A stretch of 64,000 bases of DNA from Verrucomicrobiota bacterium (GCA_029573725.1 JAKQDQ010000104.1:18049-82048), one strand, 5' to 3'. Counted from the first letter of the stretch, positions 33,664 through 43,203 are shown. Numbers and translations are program-made. Notes: generated by a model not told the origin, from the letters alone.

Positions 33664-35040
33664 TCAATGCGGCAATTTCCCACATTCGTCGTGCATGATG
33701 CCCAGCGCCTGCTCAAGCACCTCATCCTTGATATCCATGACGGGGCGCAGCCGGATGGAACGCGGACCTGACCGGATTACCAGCAAATTCAACCGGTAAC
33801 ACCCGCGCCAGAAGGCATCGCGGGTGGCCGTATCCGGCAGGTCAAAAGCCAGCATCAAGCCCTTGCCGCGCGGCGCGGTTACCTGCGGATGGTGCCGGGC
33901 CAGTTCCTGGAGCCCGGCCAGCAGTTTCTCGCCTTGCACACGGGCGTTTTCCACCAGGTGTTCCTGTTCGTAGATCCGGAGATAGTGAGTTGAGCGCACG
34001 TAGTCGGTGAAGTTGCCGCCCCAGGTGGAACTGATGCGGCCCGGCCGCCGGAAACAGTTGTCCGGCACTTCATCGAGGCGCGCTCCGGCCATGACGCCGC
34101 ACACCTGCGCTTTCTTGCCGAAGGCGATCAGATCGGGCACAACGTCGTAATGTTCCGCCGCCCACTTCCTGCCCGTAATCCCCATGCCGGATTGCACCTC
34201 ATCAAAAATGAGCAGGAGGTCGTGTTCGTCGGCGATCCGGCGCAACTGCTGCATGAATTCGGGGCGGAAGTGGTTGTCTCCTCCTTCCCCTTGGATGGGT
34301 TCAATGATGATGGCGGCGATGTCGGCGGCCTTGGCCGCCAGCACGGCGCGAATTTCCCGTTCCGCCTGTTGTTCCCGCGAGCGGACATCAGCAGTGCGGG
34401 CGCTTTCCGGCAGGGCGAAATTCAGCATCGGGGTGCTGATGCGCGGCCAGGGGAATTTGGCGAAGTACGCCACCTTGTTGGGATCGGTGTTGGTCAGGCT
34501 CAGTGTATAACCCGACCGACCGTGGAACGCGTGTGTGAAGTGGATGATTTCCGTGCCGCGCTCACCCAGTCCGGCGGCCAGGTTTTTGCGCACCTTCCAG
34601 TCCATGGCCGCTTTAATCGCGTTTTCGACCGCAAGGGCGCCGCCTTCGATGAAGAAATACCGGGGCAACTGTGGGTGGGCAATAACGCGCGCGAAAGTTT
34701 CGACGAACGTTGCGTATTGCGGGGTGTAAACATCGGCGTTGGCCACCTTGACTTTGGCCGCGCGCAGCAAATCCGCCTGCACTTCGGGGCGGTTGAAGTA
34801 TGGGTGATTGTAACCGATGGGTTGCGAGGCGTAGAAACCGTAGAGATCAATGAATTCCCGTCCGGTGGCCGCATCCACAAAATACGCGCCGCGGCTCCGC
34901 TCCGTGTCAAAGACCAGTTTGAACCCATCCACCAGGATGTGCTGTTCCAGTACGGCAAGTACGCGATCGGGGGCGAGGGGGTGTGGTTGGGGGCTGTTGG
35001 CTGCGGGCGGGTTCGGATTTGTGGTGAGGATGCTGGCCAT
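33664..35040 (-). CDS. lat: L-lysine 6-aminotransferase (class III, PLP-dependent)
   Basis: A 458-residue aminotransferase. Expected reaction: L-lysine plus 2-oxoglutarate gives 2-aminoadipate 6-semialdehyde (cyclising to piperideine-6-carboxylate) plus glutamate. Seen: FDTERSRGAYFVDAATGREF, LYGFYASQPIGYNHPYF, FFIEGGALAVENAIKAA, THAFHGRSGYTLSLTN, IIIEPIQGEGGDNHF, LIFDEVQSGMGITG and the PLP lysine in LIAFGKKAQVCG. Known: the N-terminal SRG-x-x-x-V-D-A-x-T-G and GFYAS blocks separate Lat from other class III aminotransferases. Start at ATG 35040 matches the usual N-terminus. The dehydrogenase gene follows 141 bp downstream on the same strand. Confidence 0.86.
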   Translation of the reverse strand: MASILTTNPNPPAANSPQPHPLAPDRVLAVLEQHILVDGFKLVFDTERSRGAYFVDAATGREFIDLYGFYASQPIGYNHPYFNRPEVQADLLRAAKVKVANADVYTPQYATFVETFARVIAHPQLPRYFFIEGGALAVENAIKAAMDWKVRKNLAAGLGERGTEIIHFTHAFHGRSGYTLSLTNTDPNKVAYFAKFPWPRISTPMLNFALPESARTADVRSREQQAEREIRAVLAAKAADIAAIIIEPIQGEGGDNHFRPEFMQQLRRIADEHDLLLIFDEVQSGMGITGRKWAAEHYDVVPDLIAFGKKAQVCGVMAGARLDEVPDNCFRRPGRISSTWGGNFTDYVRSTHYLRIYEQEHLVENARVQGEKLLAGLQELARHHPQVTAPRGKGLMLAFDLPDTATRDAFWRGCYRLNLLVIRSGPRSIRLRPVMDIKDEVLEQALGIMHDECGKLPH

Positions 35041-35394
35041 GATTCCAATTTCAACGTCGTCCTTACCATAGGTGCGCAAAAAATGCGCTTCAAGTGAAAT
35101 GCCGGAACGGACGTGGCAATTGCCGTGAAATTTTGGGGGACACCAAGTGTCACCCGGTCCGGCGTTGGTCAGGCCGGCCCGGCTCTGTTTTCGGACGCGC
35201 TGAATGCGCCGCCCCGACCCGGCGTCCATTGAACACGTCGAATGAAACCGGTTGAAACTCCAGCGGTTGGTTGGAGGGGGCGATGGGCGGATGGGGTTCC
35301 GGCGCCCCGGCGGCACTGGGCGGCCCGGAACCGGTTTTGTCCGCGGTCAACTTCGATTTGACGAACCGGAATTTTGCGATTAAAAAGCGAAATC
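35041..35394. other. Divergent intergenic region
   Basis: About 350 bp between lat (leftward) and the DUF1800 locus (rightward). It must contain promoters for both directions. I see no recognisable gene, hairpin or repeat; frames that cross it are antisense extensions of lat. Confidence 0.5.
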
Positions 35395-35463
35395 ATGAAA
35401 CACCGCCAACGCCCGTCCATATATCTTGCGGCGCTTGCCGCGCCGCTGACTCCTCATGCTTAA
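35395..35463 (+). CDS. Possible 22-residue leader ORF overlapping the DUF1800 start
   Basis: ATG at 35395 opens a 22-codon frame (MKHRQRPSIYLAALAAPLTP then HA) that stops at 35461-35463. It overlaps the DUF1800 start at 35456 by 8 nt. The short basic-then-hydrophobic pattern looks like a truncated signal peptide. It could be a translational leader coupled to the DUF1800 gene, the residue of a lost signal, or chance. Confidence 0.3.
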   Translation: MKHRQRPSIYLAALAAPLTPHA

Positions 35464-36925
35464 GCCGTTGTCCAGTGACCGTTGGAATGCCACGACCGCC
35501 GCGCATTTGTTGAACCGGGCCGGGTTCGGCGGGCCGCCGCGCGAGATTCAACAACTTGTTGCGCTCGGGCCGGAACGCGCCGTTGCCCGCTTGGTGGACT
35601 TTGAGAAAATCCCGGATGCCACGCCGAATCCCGGGTGGGCGCGCCCCGATCCGGAACGGCGCAACAAGCTCCAGGCATTCCGCCGGGCGGACGCCGAGCA
35701 GCGTCGGGAGCTGCAGCGCGAGGAGCGCCGCCAGCAGCGCGAGCAGATGACGGAATTGCGGCATTGGTGGCTGGGCCGCATGGCCCGGGGACCGCGGCCT
35801 TTCCAGGAGAAGATGGTGTTGTTCTGGCACGGGCATTTTGCCACCAGCGTGGACAAAGTGCGTGAACCGTACCTCATGTGGCGGCAGAATGAATTGTTCC
35901 GGCGGCTGGCGGTGGACCACTGGCTGCGGTTGCTGGTGGAGACCGGCCAGGACCCGGCAATGCTCATCTGGCTGGACCAGGCAAGAAGCCGCAAGCAACA
36001 TCCCAACGAAAATTTCGCCCGCGAAGTGATGGAGTTGTTCACGTTGGGCGAAGGGCATTATACGGAGAAGGACATCACGGAAGCAGCACGGGCGTTGACG
36101 GGGTGGAGCTACAATCGTGAGACGCAACAATTCGTGGATCGCCCGGCGCTGCATGATCCGGGCGTCAAAACCGTATTGGGCCGCACCGGCCGGTTGCAGG
36201 GGCGCGACGTGCTGGAGCAAATCGTGGCGCAGCCCCAGGCCGCCCGGTTTATCACGGCAAAACTTTGGACCTTCTTTGCCGGGCAACCGCCCTCGGAGGC
36301 CTTGCTCACGGCGCTGGCCGCCAGCTTCCGCCAGCACGGAAACCACTTCAAACCATTCCTGCGCGTCATGCTGCGCAGCGAGGAATTTTACGATCCGGCC
36401 TTGATTCGCACGCAGGTGAAGAGTCCGGTGCAATGGTTGGCGGGCACCATCCGCATGCTGGAAACCGAACTGCCGCCGCCGCAGTTGAGCGGGATTTTGA
36501 CGCGCGAACTGGGCCAGGATTTGTTCGCCCCGCCGAACGTGAAGGGCTGGGACGGAGGCTTGTCCTGGATTACCACGAACACGCTGCTGGCCCGTTACAA
36601 CCAGGCTGCGTTGCTGGTGCAGGGGAGCGGCGCGGCACGGTCCGGCGGCCGGCGCAAACCCCGCCAGGCGGGGCGCGGGCCGATGCCGCGTCCGCGCCCG
36701 CCCGCCCTCCAGATCGAGGTGACGCGGCTGTTCTCGGAGGCGGAGCGGAGGGAGCCGGGGGCGTTGATTGCGGCCCTGGGGAGCCGGCTGTTCCAAACCG
36801 AACTGAAGGCCAATCAGCAGGCGGCGTTGCGGGAATACCTGGATTCGCAGGGAGTGCTGGACGATGACGACATCCTGGGCGCCATCCGGCTCGCCATGAG
36901 CACGCCGGAATATCAATTGACTTGA
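35456..36925 (+). CDS. DUF1800 family protein (copy 1)
   Basis: A 489-residue protein. Seen: the opening WNATTAAHLLNRAGFGG, a coiled basic stretch of EQRRELQREERRQQREQ, then the core blocks EKMVLFWHGHFATS, RQNELFRRLA, HPNENFAREVMELFTLG and ARALTGWSYN, and the late NVKGWDGG. Known: L-x-R-A-x-F-G, F-W-x-x-H-F and PNENFARE-L-x-E-L-x-x-G are the DUF1800 signature. The function is unknown; these proteins are nearly always paired with a DUF1501 protein, as here (the partner starts 41 bp downstream). Unlike copy 2 in this window, this copy has no Tat signal of its own. Confidence 0.92.
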   Translation: MLKPLSSDRWNATTAAHLLNRAGFGGPPREIQQLVALGPERAVARLVDFEKIPDATPNPGWARPDPERRNKLQAFRRADAEQRRELQREERRQQREQMTELRHWWLGRMARGPRPFQEKMVLFWHGHFATSVDKVREPYLMWRQNELFRRLAVDHWLRLLVETGQDPAMLIWLDQARSRKQHPNENFAREVMELFTLGEGHYTEKDITEAARALTGWSYNRETQQFVDRPALHDPGVKTVLGRTGRLQGRDVLEQIVAQPQAARFITAKLWTFFAGQPPSEALLTALAASFRQHGNHFKPFLRVMLRSEEFYDPALIRTQVKSPVQWLAGTIRMLETELPPPQLSGILTRELGQDLFAPPNVKGWDGGLSWITTNTLLARYNQAALLVQGSGAARSGGRRKPRQAGRGPMPRPRPPALQIEVTRLFSEAERREPGALIAALGSRLFQTELKANQQAALREYLDSQGVLDDDDILGAIRLAMSTPEYQLT

Positions 36926-36966
36926 GCCGCGCCACGGCAGCCACCACCGCCACGAGGATCTCCATT

Positions 36967-38298
36967 ATGAAATATGAACCGACTTTGAAAACGCGCCGTG
37001 AATTTCTGCGCGGCACGGTACTGGGCAGCGCGCTGTCGTGGACCGTGCCGTCCTTTCTGGCGAACACCTTCGCGACACTGCACGCGGCCGCCGCGGATGC
37101 GCCGACGCAGCCGGTCACCGGCAAGGAGGCGACGATCCTGGTGGTGCTCCAACTGGCTGGCGGCAACGACGGTTTGAACATGGTGGTGCCCTTTGGTGAC
37201 GATCATTATCATCGGGCGCGGCCACAGCTCGGCATCTCCGCCCGGGCGGCGCTGCGCCTGGGGGAAGGCGTGGGATTAAACCCCGGCATGACCGGCTTGA
37301 AGGAGCTGTACGAATCCGGGCACCTGGGGATTGTGCAGGGCGTGGGTTATCCAAACCCGAACCGTTCCCATTTTCGCTCGACCGAAATCTGGCAGACAGC
37401 CAGTGACGCCCACCGGTTTGAAAGCACCGGCTGGTTGGGACGCTATTTCGACAGCACGTGCAACGGCTGCGATCCGGCGGTCGCCGTCGCGTTGACCAGG
37501 CAGATGCCGCAGGCATTGGCGGCCAAACAGCCGCGCGGGATTTGTTTCAGCACTCCGGAGAATTACCGCTTCATCAAAGCCGACCAGGTCAGGGCGGACG
37601 AGCTGGATGCAAGCGAGGCGATCTATCGGAAGATGAACGAAGCCGGCGAGGTGGCCGCAGAAGCCTCCGGAGGAACGATTGAAATGCTCAACGGCCCCGC
37701 ACCGCACGCGGGTTCGCCGCTGGATTTCATCGAGCGCGTGGCGCTGGATGCGCAGGTCAGCTCGGATGAGATCCGCGCCATCACCAGCAAGGCGCAAAAC
37801 CAGGCAACCTATCCCGGCTCGCGGCTGGCCGAATCCCTGAAGCTGGTGGGACGGTTGATTGGCGGGGGCATGGCGACGCGAATTTATTACGTGTCGCAGG
37901 GCGGTTACGACACCCACACCAATCAAGCGGGCACTCACACGCGGTTGCTCACCGAACTGGCCGACGCCCTCAAGGCGTTTGTCGCCGACTTGAAGGCCCA
38001 AGGCAATTTCGAGCGCGTGCTGATCATGACCTTCAGCGAGTTTGGCCGGCGGGTGGCGGAAAACGCCAGCGGCGGCACGGATCACGGCGCGGCGGCGCCA
38101 ATGTTGCTGCTCGGGAACCGCATCAAGGCCGGCTTGCTCGGCCGTTACCCGAGTCTGGCCCCGTCCGACCTGCTGAACGGGGATATTCAATACACTGTGG
38201 ATTTCCGCTGCGTTTATGCGGCAGTCCTGGAAAGCTGGCTCAAGACTCCCAGCGTTCCGGTGCTGGGACGACGTTTTACTCCGCTGGCCATCGTTTAA
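36967..38298 (+). CDS. DUF1501 family protein, Tat-exported (copy 1)
   Basis: A 443-residue protein of the alkaline-phosphatase/sulfatase-like fold. Seen: twin-arginine signal (KTRREFLRGTVLGSAL), then VVLQLAGGNDGLNMVVPF, NPNRSHFRSTEIWQTA, YDTHTNQAGTH, LIMTFSEFGRRVAENASGGTDHG and AAPMLLLGNRIKAG. Known: GGNDGLN, SHF-x-(S/A) and S-E-F-G-R-R-x-x-x-N-x-x-x-G-T-D-H-G define DUF1501; the function of these exported proteins is unknown. It forms a pair with the DUF1800 gene upstream. ATG 36967 directly precedes the Tat motif. Confidence 0.93.
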   Translation: MKYEPTLKTRREFLRGTVLGSALSWTVPSFLANTFATLHAAAADAPTQPVTGKEATILVVLQLAGGNDGLNMVVPFGDDHYHRARPQLGISARAALRLGEGVGLNPGMTGLKELYESGHLGIVQGVGYPNPNRSHFRSTEIWQTASDAHRFESTGWLGRYFDSTCNGCDPAVAVALTRQMPQALAAKQPRGICFSTPENYRFIKADQVRADELDASEAIYRKMNEAGEVAAEASGGTIEMLNGPAPHAGSPLDFIERVALDAQVSSDEIRAITSKAQNQATYPGSRLAESLKLVGRLIGGGMATRIYYVSQGGYDTHTNQAGTHTRLLTELADALKAFVADLKAQGNFERVLIMTFSEFGRRVAENASGGTDHGAAAPMLLLGNRIKAGLLGRYPSLAPSDLLNGDIQYTVDFRCVYAAVLESWLKTPSVPVLGRRFTPLAIV

Positions 38299-38399
38299 TC
38301 GCCTCCGTTAATTGCCCGGCAGTTTTGCTGCGCGCCGCCACTGCGGTGCTCGCGGAACGCCGCGCCACCGGCCTGCCCGCGCTGCGGAACATTTGGGCA

Positions 38400-38428
38400 T
38401 TGCGTCACCGCTGCGCCTCTGGGTAAAT
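38400..38428 (+). promoter_or_regulatory. Candidate promoter for the ABC exporter operon
   Basis: TTGCGT at 38400-38405, 17-bp spacer, GTAAAT at 38423-38428. Its position favours the ATG at 38481 over the frame-open ATG at 38427 as the start of the first gene. Confidence 0.4.
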
Positions 38429-38480
38429 GTCGCTCCAATCCATCAAGCTTGAGTGGGGACCGACGGGAGATGCGACTGAT

Positions 38481-40589
38481 ATGCGGCGGCGAACATTTTT
38501 CAATCTGGGCCGGAAGGTGCCGCGCTGCTTTCTCGGGATCGGCGGGCTTCTGGTCACCCTGTCGTTGGCCCCGGCGGCGGTGCAGATCAATGTGCAGGTG
38601 GGGCACAACGGCATCGTGCGGGAAGCGACCTGGTTTCCGTTGCAGTGTGAACTGCGCAACGACGGTCCGCCCATTTCGGGATTCATCGAGGTCGCGACCA
38701 TGGGGCTGGCCCGCGGTTCGGTGCAGCGGCTGGCGATGGAACTGCCCACCGGCACACTGAAGCGGGTGGTGATGCCGGTCTTCGCTCCGACACGTTACCA
38801 AACCAGTTGGGAGGTCAGGCTGGTGAACGCGCGGGGCCGCACGCTTGAAGTGGCGCCTGACGCCTCCGCGCGCCAGGCGATTGGGGCCGCCACCATGCTG
38901 GTGGGCTCGCTATCACGCACCGCCGCGGGAGCGGTCAGCCTGCGCCCCATCAAGCGCAATCAGCCGGACGCGCAGCCCCAGGTGTTCCGGTTCGTGCCAG
39001 CCAACTTCCCCGGTAATCCCCTGTTGCTGGAGGGGGTGGATGCCATTTATTTGAATTCCACCATTGCGACCGGTCTCCGGCCGGATCAGGCGGATGCCTT
39101 GCTCGCCTGGATGCGCGCGGGCGGACACCTGATCGTCGCCATCGAACAGGTCACCGACGTCACCGGCACGCCCTGGTTGCAGGACGTGCTTCCCTTTGTG
39201 CCGCAGGAAATCACCGGCGTGGCCTGGCATGGGGAACTGCAGGGATGGTTGAAGCCGGTGTATGCGGCGCCGGCCACCCATCCGGAAACCCGGCGGCCGG
39301 ATGACGCTTTCGAACAGGCCGAAATCCGCGTAGCCCGGGGCAGTGTACGGGCGGGACGCGTCGAGGTCGCCAGTGGTGGACTGCCGCTGTTGGTTTCCGC
39401 CCCGCGCGATTTTGGACGGGTCACGGTCCTGACCTTCAGCCCTGAACTGGAGCCGTTCAAGTCGTGGGAGCATCTGACCGCCTTCTGGACGCAACTGGTC
39501 GGCGTGCCGGCGACGCTGTACACGTCCACGGATTATTCCGCAGGTTTCAACCTGTCAGTGGACGGAATATTCGGCAGCTTGTTAGACAGCCGGCAGGTTC
39601 GCAAGTTGTCAGTGGGCTGGCTGCTGGCTTTGCTGGTGGTGTATCTCGGGGTGATCGGGCCGTTCGACCGGTGGTGGCTGCGGAAGATTCGTCGCCCCAT
39701 GTGGACGTGGATCACGTTTCCGGGCTATGTGGTGCTATTCTCGCTGTTGATCTACGGGCTGGGCTACTGGCTGCGCGCGGGTGAATCCGAATACAGCGAA
39801 CTGCATGTGGTGGATGTGTGCCCGCAGGGAGCGCGTGCGGAAGTGCGCGGGCGAACCTACGCCAGCATCTACGCGCCGGCCAACGAGAATTTTGCGCTTC
39901 ACAGCGAGTTGCCGTTCGCCACGCTGCGTCCCGAATTCACGTCCGGACGGGGCCGCGACAGTTCCGAGCCGACGCAGGTGGTCCAGATCGGCGGTCACTT
40001 TGACGCGCTGGTGTTTGTGCCGGTCTGGACCAGCCAGCTTTATTTGAGCGACTGGTGGTCCACCCTGAACACGCCGCTGGTGGCCACCGCCGGCCAGCAG
40101 ACCGTTACGATCAACAATCGCACCGGTCAGCCCCTGTCCGACGTTTATCTGGCCTGGCGGGACAGGGTTTATCACGTGGACCCCATCCTGCCGGGCGCGA
40201 CGAGGGTCGTCCGATGGGACGCGCCGGACGACGGCCATGAAGCGTTGGCTGACTTCGTCCGGCGTGATCTGGGCGCCTTGCTCACCGCTGCGCGGCAACG
40301 CCAGCGCGCGTTCGGCAGCGCCGGCAGCGGGCAGCTTGATGAGCCGGCACATGCGACAACGGTGGCATCCCTGTTGGGCAGCTTGAGCGGCGGCGCAAAG
40401 GAATCGCAATTGACCGTGCCACGGGGATGGGACGTGACGGCGTCGTTGGCCGCGGGCGGCGCGGTGCTCTTCGCCTTGACGACGAATGGCGCTCCCGTGC
40501 CGTCCCTGCTGGCGTCTGGCGCACAGCGGACCACGGTCACCACCTTGTGGCGCGTCCCGGTGACGCCCCATTCCCAAACGGATCTATGA
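38481..40589 (+). CDS. Membrane-anchored auxiliary protein of an ABC-2 exporter operon
   Basis: About 702 residues. Seen: an N-terminal signal/anchor (FLGIGGLLVTLSLAPAA), a large exported beta-rich part, a Rossmann-like stretch LRPDQADALLAWMRAGGHLIVAIEQV (the landmark being MRAGGHLIVAIEQV) that recalls the DUF4350/GATase-1-like domain of exporter-linked proteins, two transmembrane helices at about residues 375-430 (WLLALLVVYLGVIGPF and YVVLFSLLIYGLGYWL), and another exported part ending near a third hydrophobic segment. The stop overlaps the ATG of the ABC ATPase (ATGA). Known: such large auxiliary membrane proteins accompany ABC-2 transporters of the Gld/Nos type. The transported substance is unknown. 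Confidence 0.6.
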   Translation: MRRRTFFNLGRKVPRCFLGIGGLLVTLSLAPAAVQINVQVGHNGIVREATWFPLQCELRNDGPPISGFIEVATMGLARGSVQRLAMELPTGTLKRVVMPVFAPTRYQTSWEVRLVNARGRTLEVAPDASARQAIGAATMLVGSLSRTAAGAVSLRPIKRNQPDAQPQVFRFVPANFPGNPLLLEGVDAIYLNSTIATGLRPDQADALLAWMRAGGHLIVAIEQVTDVTGTPWLQDVLPFVPQEITGVAWHGELQGWLKPVYAAPATHPETRRPDDAFEQAEIRVARGSVRAGRVEVASGGLPLLVSAPRDFGRVTVLTFSPELEPFKSWEHLTAFWTQLVGVPATLYTSTDYSAGFNLSVDGIFGSLLDSRQVRKLSVGWLLALLVVYLGVIGPFDRWWLRKIRRPMWTWITFPGYVVLFSLLIYGLGYWLRAGESEYSELHVVDVCPQGARAEVRGRTYASIYAPANENFALHSELPFATLRPEFTSGRGRDSSEPTQVVQIGGHFDALVFVPVWTSQLYLSDWWSTLNTPLVATAGQQTVTINNRTGQPLSDVYLAWRDRVYHVDPILPGATRVVRWDAPDDGHEALADFVRRDLGALLTAARQRQRAFGSAGSGQLDEPAHATTVASLLGSLSGGAKESQLTVPRGWDVTASLAAGGAVLFALTTNGAPVPSLLASGAQRTTVTTLWRVPVTPHSQTDL

Positions 40590-41539
40590 CTACGCTCGCT
40601 GCTGCACCCGTCGCCATTCAAACCCGCGATTTAACCCGCCGCTACGGCGCGACACTGGCCTTGGACCGGCTCAATCTCACGGTAAACCGCGGTGATTTAT
40701 TCGGGTTCATCGGTTCCAACGGCGCGGGCAAAACCACGACGCTGCGGATTCTTTCGACCTTCCTCACCCCCAGTTCCGGCACGGCGGAAGTGCTCGGGCA
40801 CGACATCGTGCAGGGTGCGGATGCCGTGCGGCGGGTTATCGGTTACATGCCGGATTTTTTCGGCGTGTACAAGGACATGGAGGTGGAGGAATACCTGGAT
40901 TTCTTCGGCGCCTGTTATCGCATTCCCGCCGCCCAGCGCGCCAAGGTGATTGACGATGTGCTGGAACTGGTCGGGTTGACGGAGAAGAAGGGCGCGCTTA
41001 TCGGCGCGTTGAGTCGCGGCATGCAGCAGCGTCTGGGGCTGGCGCGGGTGTTGGTTCACGATCCGCAATTGCTGCTGCTGGACGAACCGGCGAGCGGGTT
41101 GGATCCGCGCGCCCGGATCGAGGTGATGGAAATTTTGCGTGAGCTGCGACGGCTCGGCAAAACCATCATCATCAGCTCGCACATCCTCAGCGAACTGGAA
41201 ACCATCTGCAATCGCGTCTGCATCATTGAGAAGGGCAGGTTGATTTACACCGGGCCGGTTCAAGGGGTGCGCGCCCAAATGTCTCCGGGCGCCGTGTTCT
41301 GGGTGCGGGTTGGGAGCGGCCTGGCGGAAGCCGTCAAGCTGTTGCAAGCGTGTCCCGAGGTGGCGGAAGTGACGCCCGTCGAGCAGCAGCTCAAGGTGAC
41401 GCTGGCCGGTGCGTCTGGGGATCCCAGCCTCATTGCGGAAACCCTGGTGCGTGGCGGCGCCAAGCTGCTGGAACTGCGCGAGGATGAAATGACTTTGGAG
41501 GAGGTGTTTCTCCGGGTCACGCGCGGGGAAACGCAATGA
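40586..41539 (+). CDS. ABC transporter ATP-binding protein (ABC-2 exporter class)
   Basis: A 317-residue ATPase. Seen: Walker A GSNGAGKTTT, Q-loop-type GYMPDFFGVYKDM, signature ALSRGMQQRLGLARVLVHDPQ, Walker B LLLLDEPASGLDPRA and the switch His in IISSHILSELE. Residues beyond about 225 form the regulatory C-terminal domain usual in exporters of the DrrA/NatA class. The ATG overlaps the upstream stop. A permease gene follows after 95 bp. The target substrate is not predictable. Confidence 0.95.
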   Translation: MTTLAAAPVAIQTRDLTRRYGATLALDRLNLTVNRGDLFGFIGSNGAGKTTTLRILSTFLTPSSGTAEVLGHDIVQGADAVRRVIGYMPDFFGVYKDMEVEEYLDFFGACYRIPAAQRAKVIDDVLELVGLTEKKGALIGALSRGMQQRLGLARVLVHDPQLLLLDEPASGLDPRARIEVMEILRELRRLGKTIIISSHILSELETICNRVCIIEKGRLIYTGPVQGVRAQMSPGAVFWVRVGSGLAEAVKLLQACPEVAEVTPVEQQLKVTLAGASGDPSLIAETLVRGGAKLLELREDEMTLEEVFLRVTRGETQ

Positions 41540-41634
41540 GTGGTGGCTGATCCTGGCGGTGCGCGGTTGCGGACGGCGGGGCGGGGTGGCGGGCCGGGCG
41601 CAGCCCGTCTCCGGGGTGGGCCTTCAAGGGCGGC

Positions 41635-43203
41635 ATGACTGTTTGGTTTTTGCTGATGCGCGAGCTGCGGGCACACGCCCGGCGGGCCTTCACCCACTGG
41701 GCGCGCGTGTTCGTGGCCGGCGCACTGTCGCTGGGCGGCGTCTGGCTGGCCGCCGATCTGGTTGCCCTGCCCGGAAGGGGCGGCGCGTTGTTTCAACGGA
41801 TTCATTGCCTGCTGTATTGCGCCGCCTGGCTGCTCGTGCCACTGGCGGCCAGCGACTGTTTGAGCCGCGAGCGGCGCGAAGGCACGCTGATGTTGCTGTT
41901 TCTCACGCCGATGCCCCCTGCCGCCCTGGCGCTGGCCAAGATTGGGGCGCATACCGTGCAGCTCGCCATCGCCCTGTTGGCCGGCGTGCCGGTGTTGATG
42001 ATTCCGGTGTTATTGGGTGGCATCCACTGGCGCTCGGTCGCGTGGTTGGCTCTGGTGTTGATGAACGTGGCGTGCTGGAGTCTGGGCCTTACCCTGGCGG
42101 CCTCCTCCGTGTCGCGCAGCGGTCCACGGGCGCTGGCGCTGGCGGTGCTGTTGGAGGGGGCGGCTTTTGTGTTGTTTCCCTGGATCTTTGGGGCACTCCT
42201 GGGCGTGAATTCTCTGGTCACCTGGCAGCAGGGCTATTCCCAGGCGAGCTATGATTTCTTTACCGGATTTTCCTTGCTGGCCACGCCGGCTCCGGATTTC
42301 GCCGCGTTCGTGCAATGGGCATTCCCGCCGGCGCACGTCCTCCACACCGCCGCCACCATGACGGTGATTTCCGTCTCGGTGTTCGTCCTTTCGGTGATCT
42401 TTGCCGGCCAGTGTTTGCGGCGGAACTGGCGCGAGGCGCCGACCTCGCGGCTGGCAGGGAAAATGAAGCAGGCGCTCTGCCGGCCCATCCTCGGCAAGAC
42501 ATGGTTGCGGCATTGGATGCGGCGGTTGCTGGAACGCAACCCGCCCGGCTGGCTGGAACGGCGACAGTGGAGCGGCCGGCTGATCATCTGGACCTGGCTG
42601 GCCGTCGTCGGCTCGGTCTATGGATTCCTGTTGTCCAACTGGCAGTTGCACGCCCGGCTGGCGTTTGTGGATCAGGTCATGGTCGGACTGTTGCTGGTCA
42701 GTCTGGCGACGGTGGCGGCCGGCAGTTTTCGTCGCGAACGCGAAACGGGGGTGTTGGAACTGTTGCTCGTTTCCCCGTTGCAGGTGCGGCAGATTATCCA
42801 TGGCCGGTTGCGGGGAATCTGGGGGCAGTTCCTGCCCGCCACCGGCATGTTGCTGGGCATTTGGATGTACCTGGCCAGCGCCTGGACGACGGGCAGCCGG
42901 CCGGGCGGACCGGCGGTTGGATCGTTCCTCGTCTCGTATGCAATTCTGCCCGTGGTGGGGCTGTATTTTTCGTTGCAATGTCGGAGCTACCTGATGGCTT
43001 GGGTGTTGACCCTGGGCGGCGGGCTGTGGTTGCCGGATCTGCTGGCCGGCCTGGGTGAACTGTTCTGGCCCTTCGCACTCGAACCGAAAATCAACGATTT
43101 GCTGGTGGCGCTGCTGCAGGTCAGCCTGGCCGGCGTGCTTTATCGGCGCCTGCACCGAAAACTGGAGCGCCGTCAGTTTCCCGTCCTGCGCAATGCCCGA
43201 TAA
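41635..43203 (+). CDS. ABC-2 type permease with internal duplication
   Basis: A 522-residue membrane protein with about 12 hydrophobic segments. Seen: two halves, each with the ABC-2 coupling motif, first SRERREGTLMLLFLTPM (about residue 77) and again RRERETGVLELLLVSPL (about residue 367), each followed by a helix. Known: S-x-E-R-E-x-G-T-L-E-x-L-L-x-(S/T)-P is the cytoplasmic coupling element of ABC-2 permeases and normally occurs once per protein. Inference: it is a fused two-permease protein that could form a complete membrane pore with the single upstream ATPase acting as a homodimer. The 95-bp gap to the ATPase holds no other gene. Confidence 0.85.
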   Translation: MTVWFLLMRELRAHARRAFTHWARVFVAGALSLGGVWLAADLVALPGRGGALFQRIHCLLYCAAWLLVPLAASDCLSRERREGTLMLLFLTPMPPAALALAKIGAHTVQLAIALLAGVPVLMIPVLLGGIHWRSVAWLALVLMNVACWSLGLTLAASSVSRSGPRALALAVLLEGAAFVLFPWIFGALLGVNSLVTWQQGYSQASYDFFTGFSLLATPAPDFAAFVQWAFPPAHVLHTAATMTVISVSVFVLSVIFAGQCLRRNWREAPTSRLAGKMKQALCRPILGKTWLRHWMRRLLERNPPGWLERRQWSGRLIIWTWLAVVGSVYGFLLSNWQLHARLAFVDQVMVGLLLVSLATVAAGSFRRERETGVLELLLVSPLQVRQIIHGRLRGIWGQFLPATGMLLGIWMYLASAWTTGSRPGGPAVGSFLVSYAILPVVGLYFSLQCRSYLMAWVLTLGGGLWLPDLLAGLGELFWPFALEPKINDLLVALLQVSLAGVLYRRLHRKLERRQFPVLRNAR

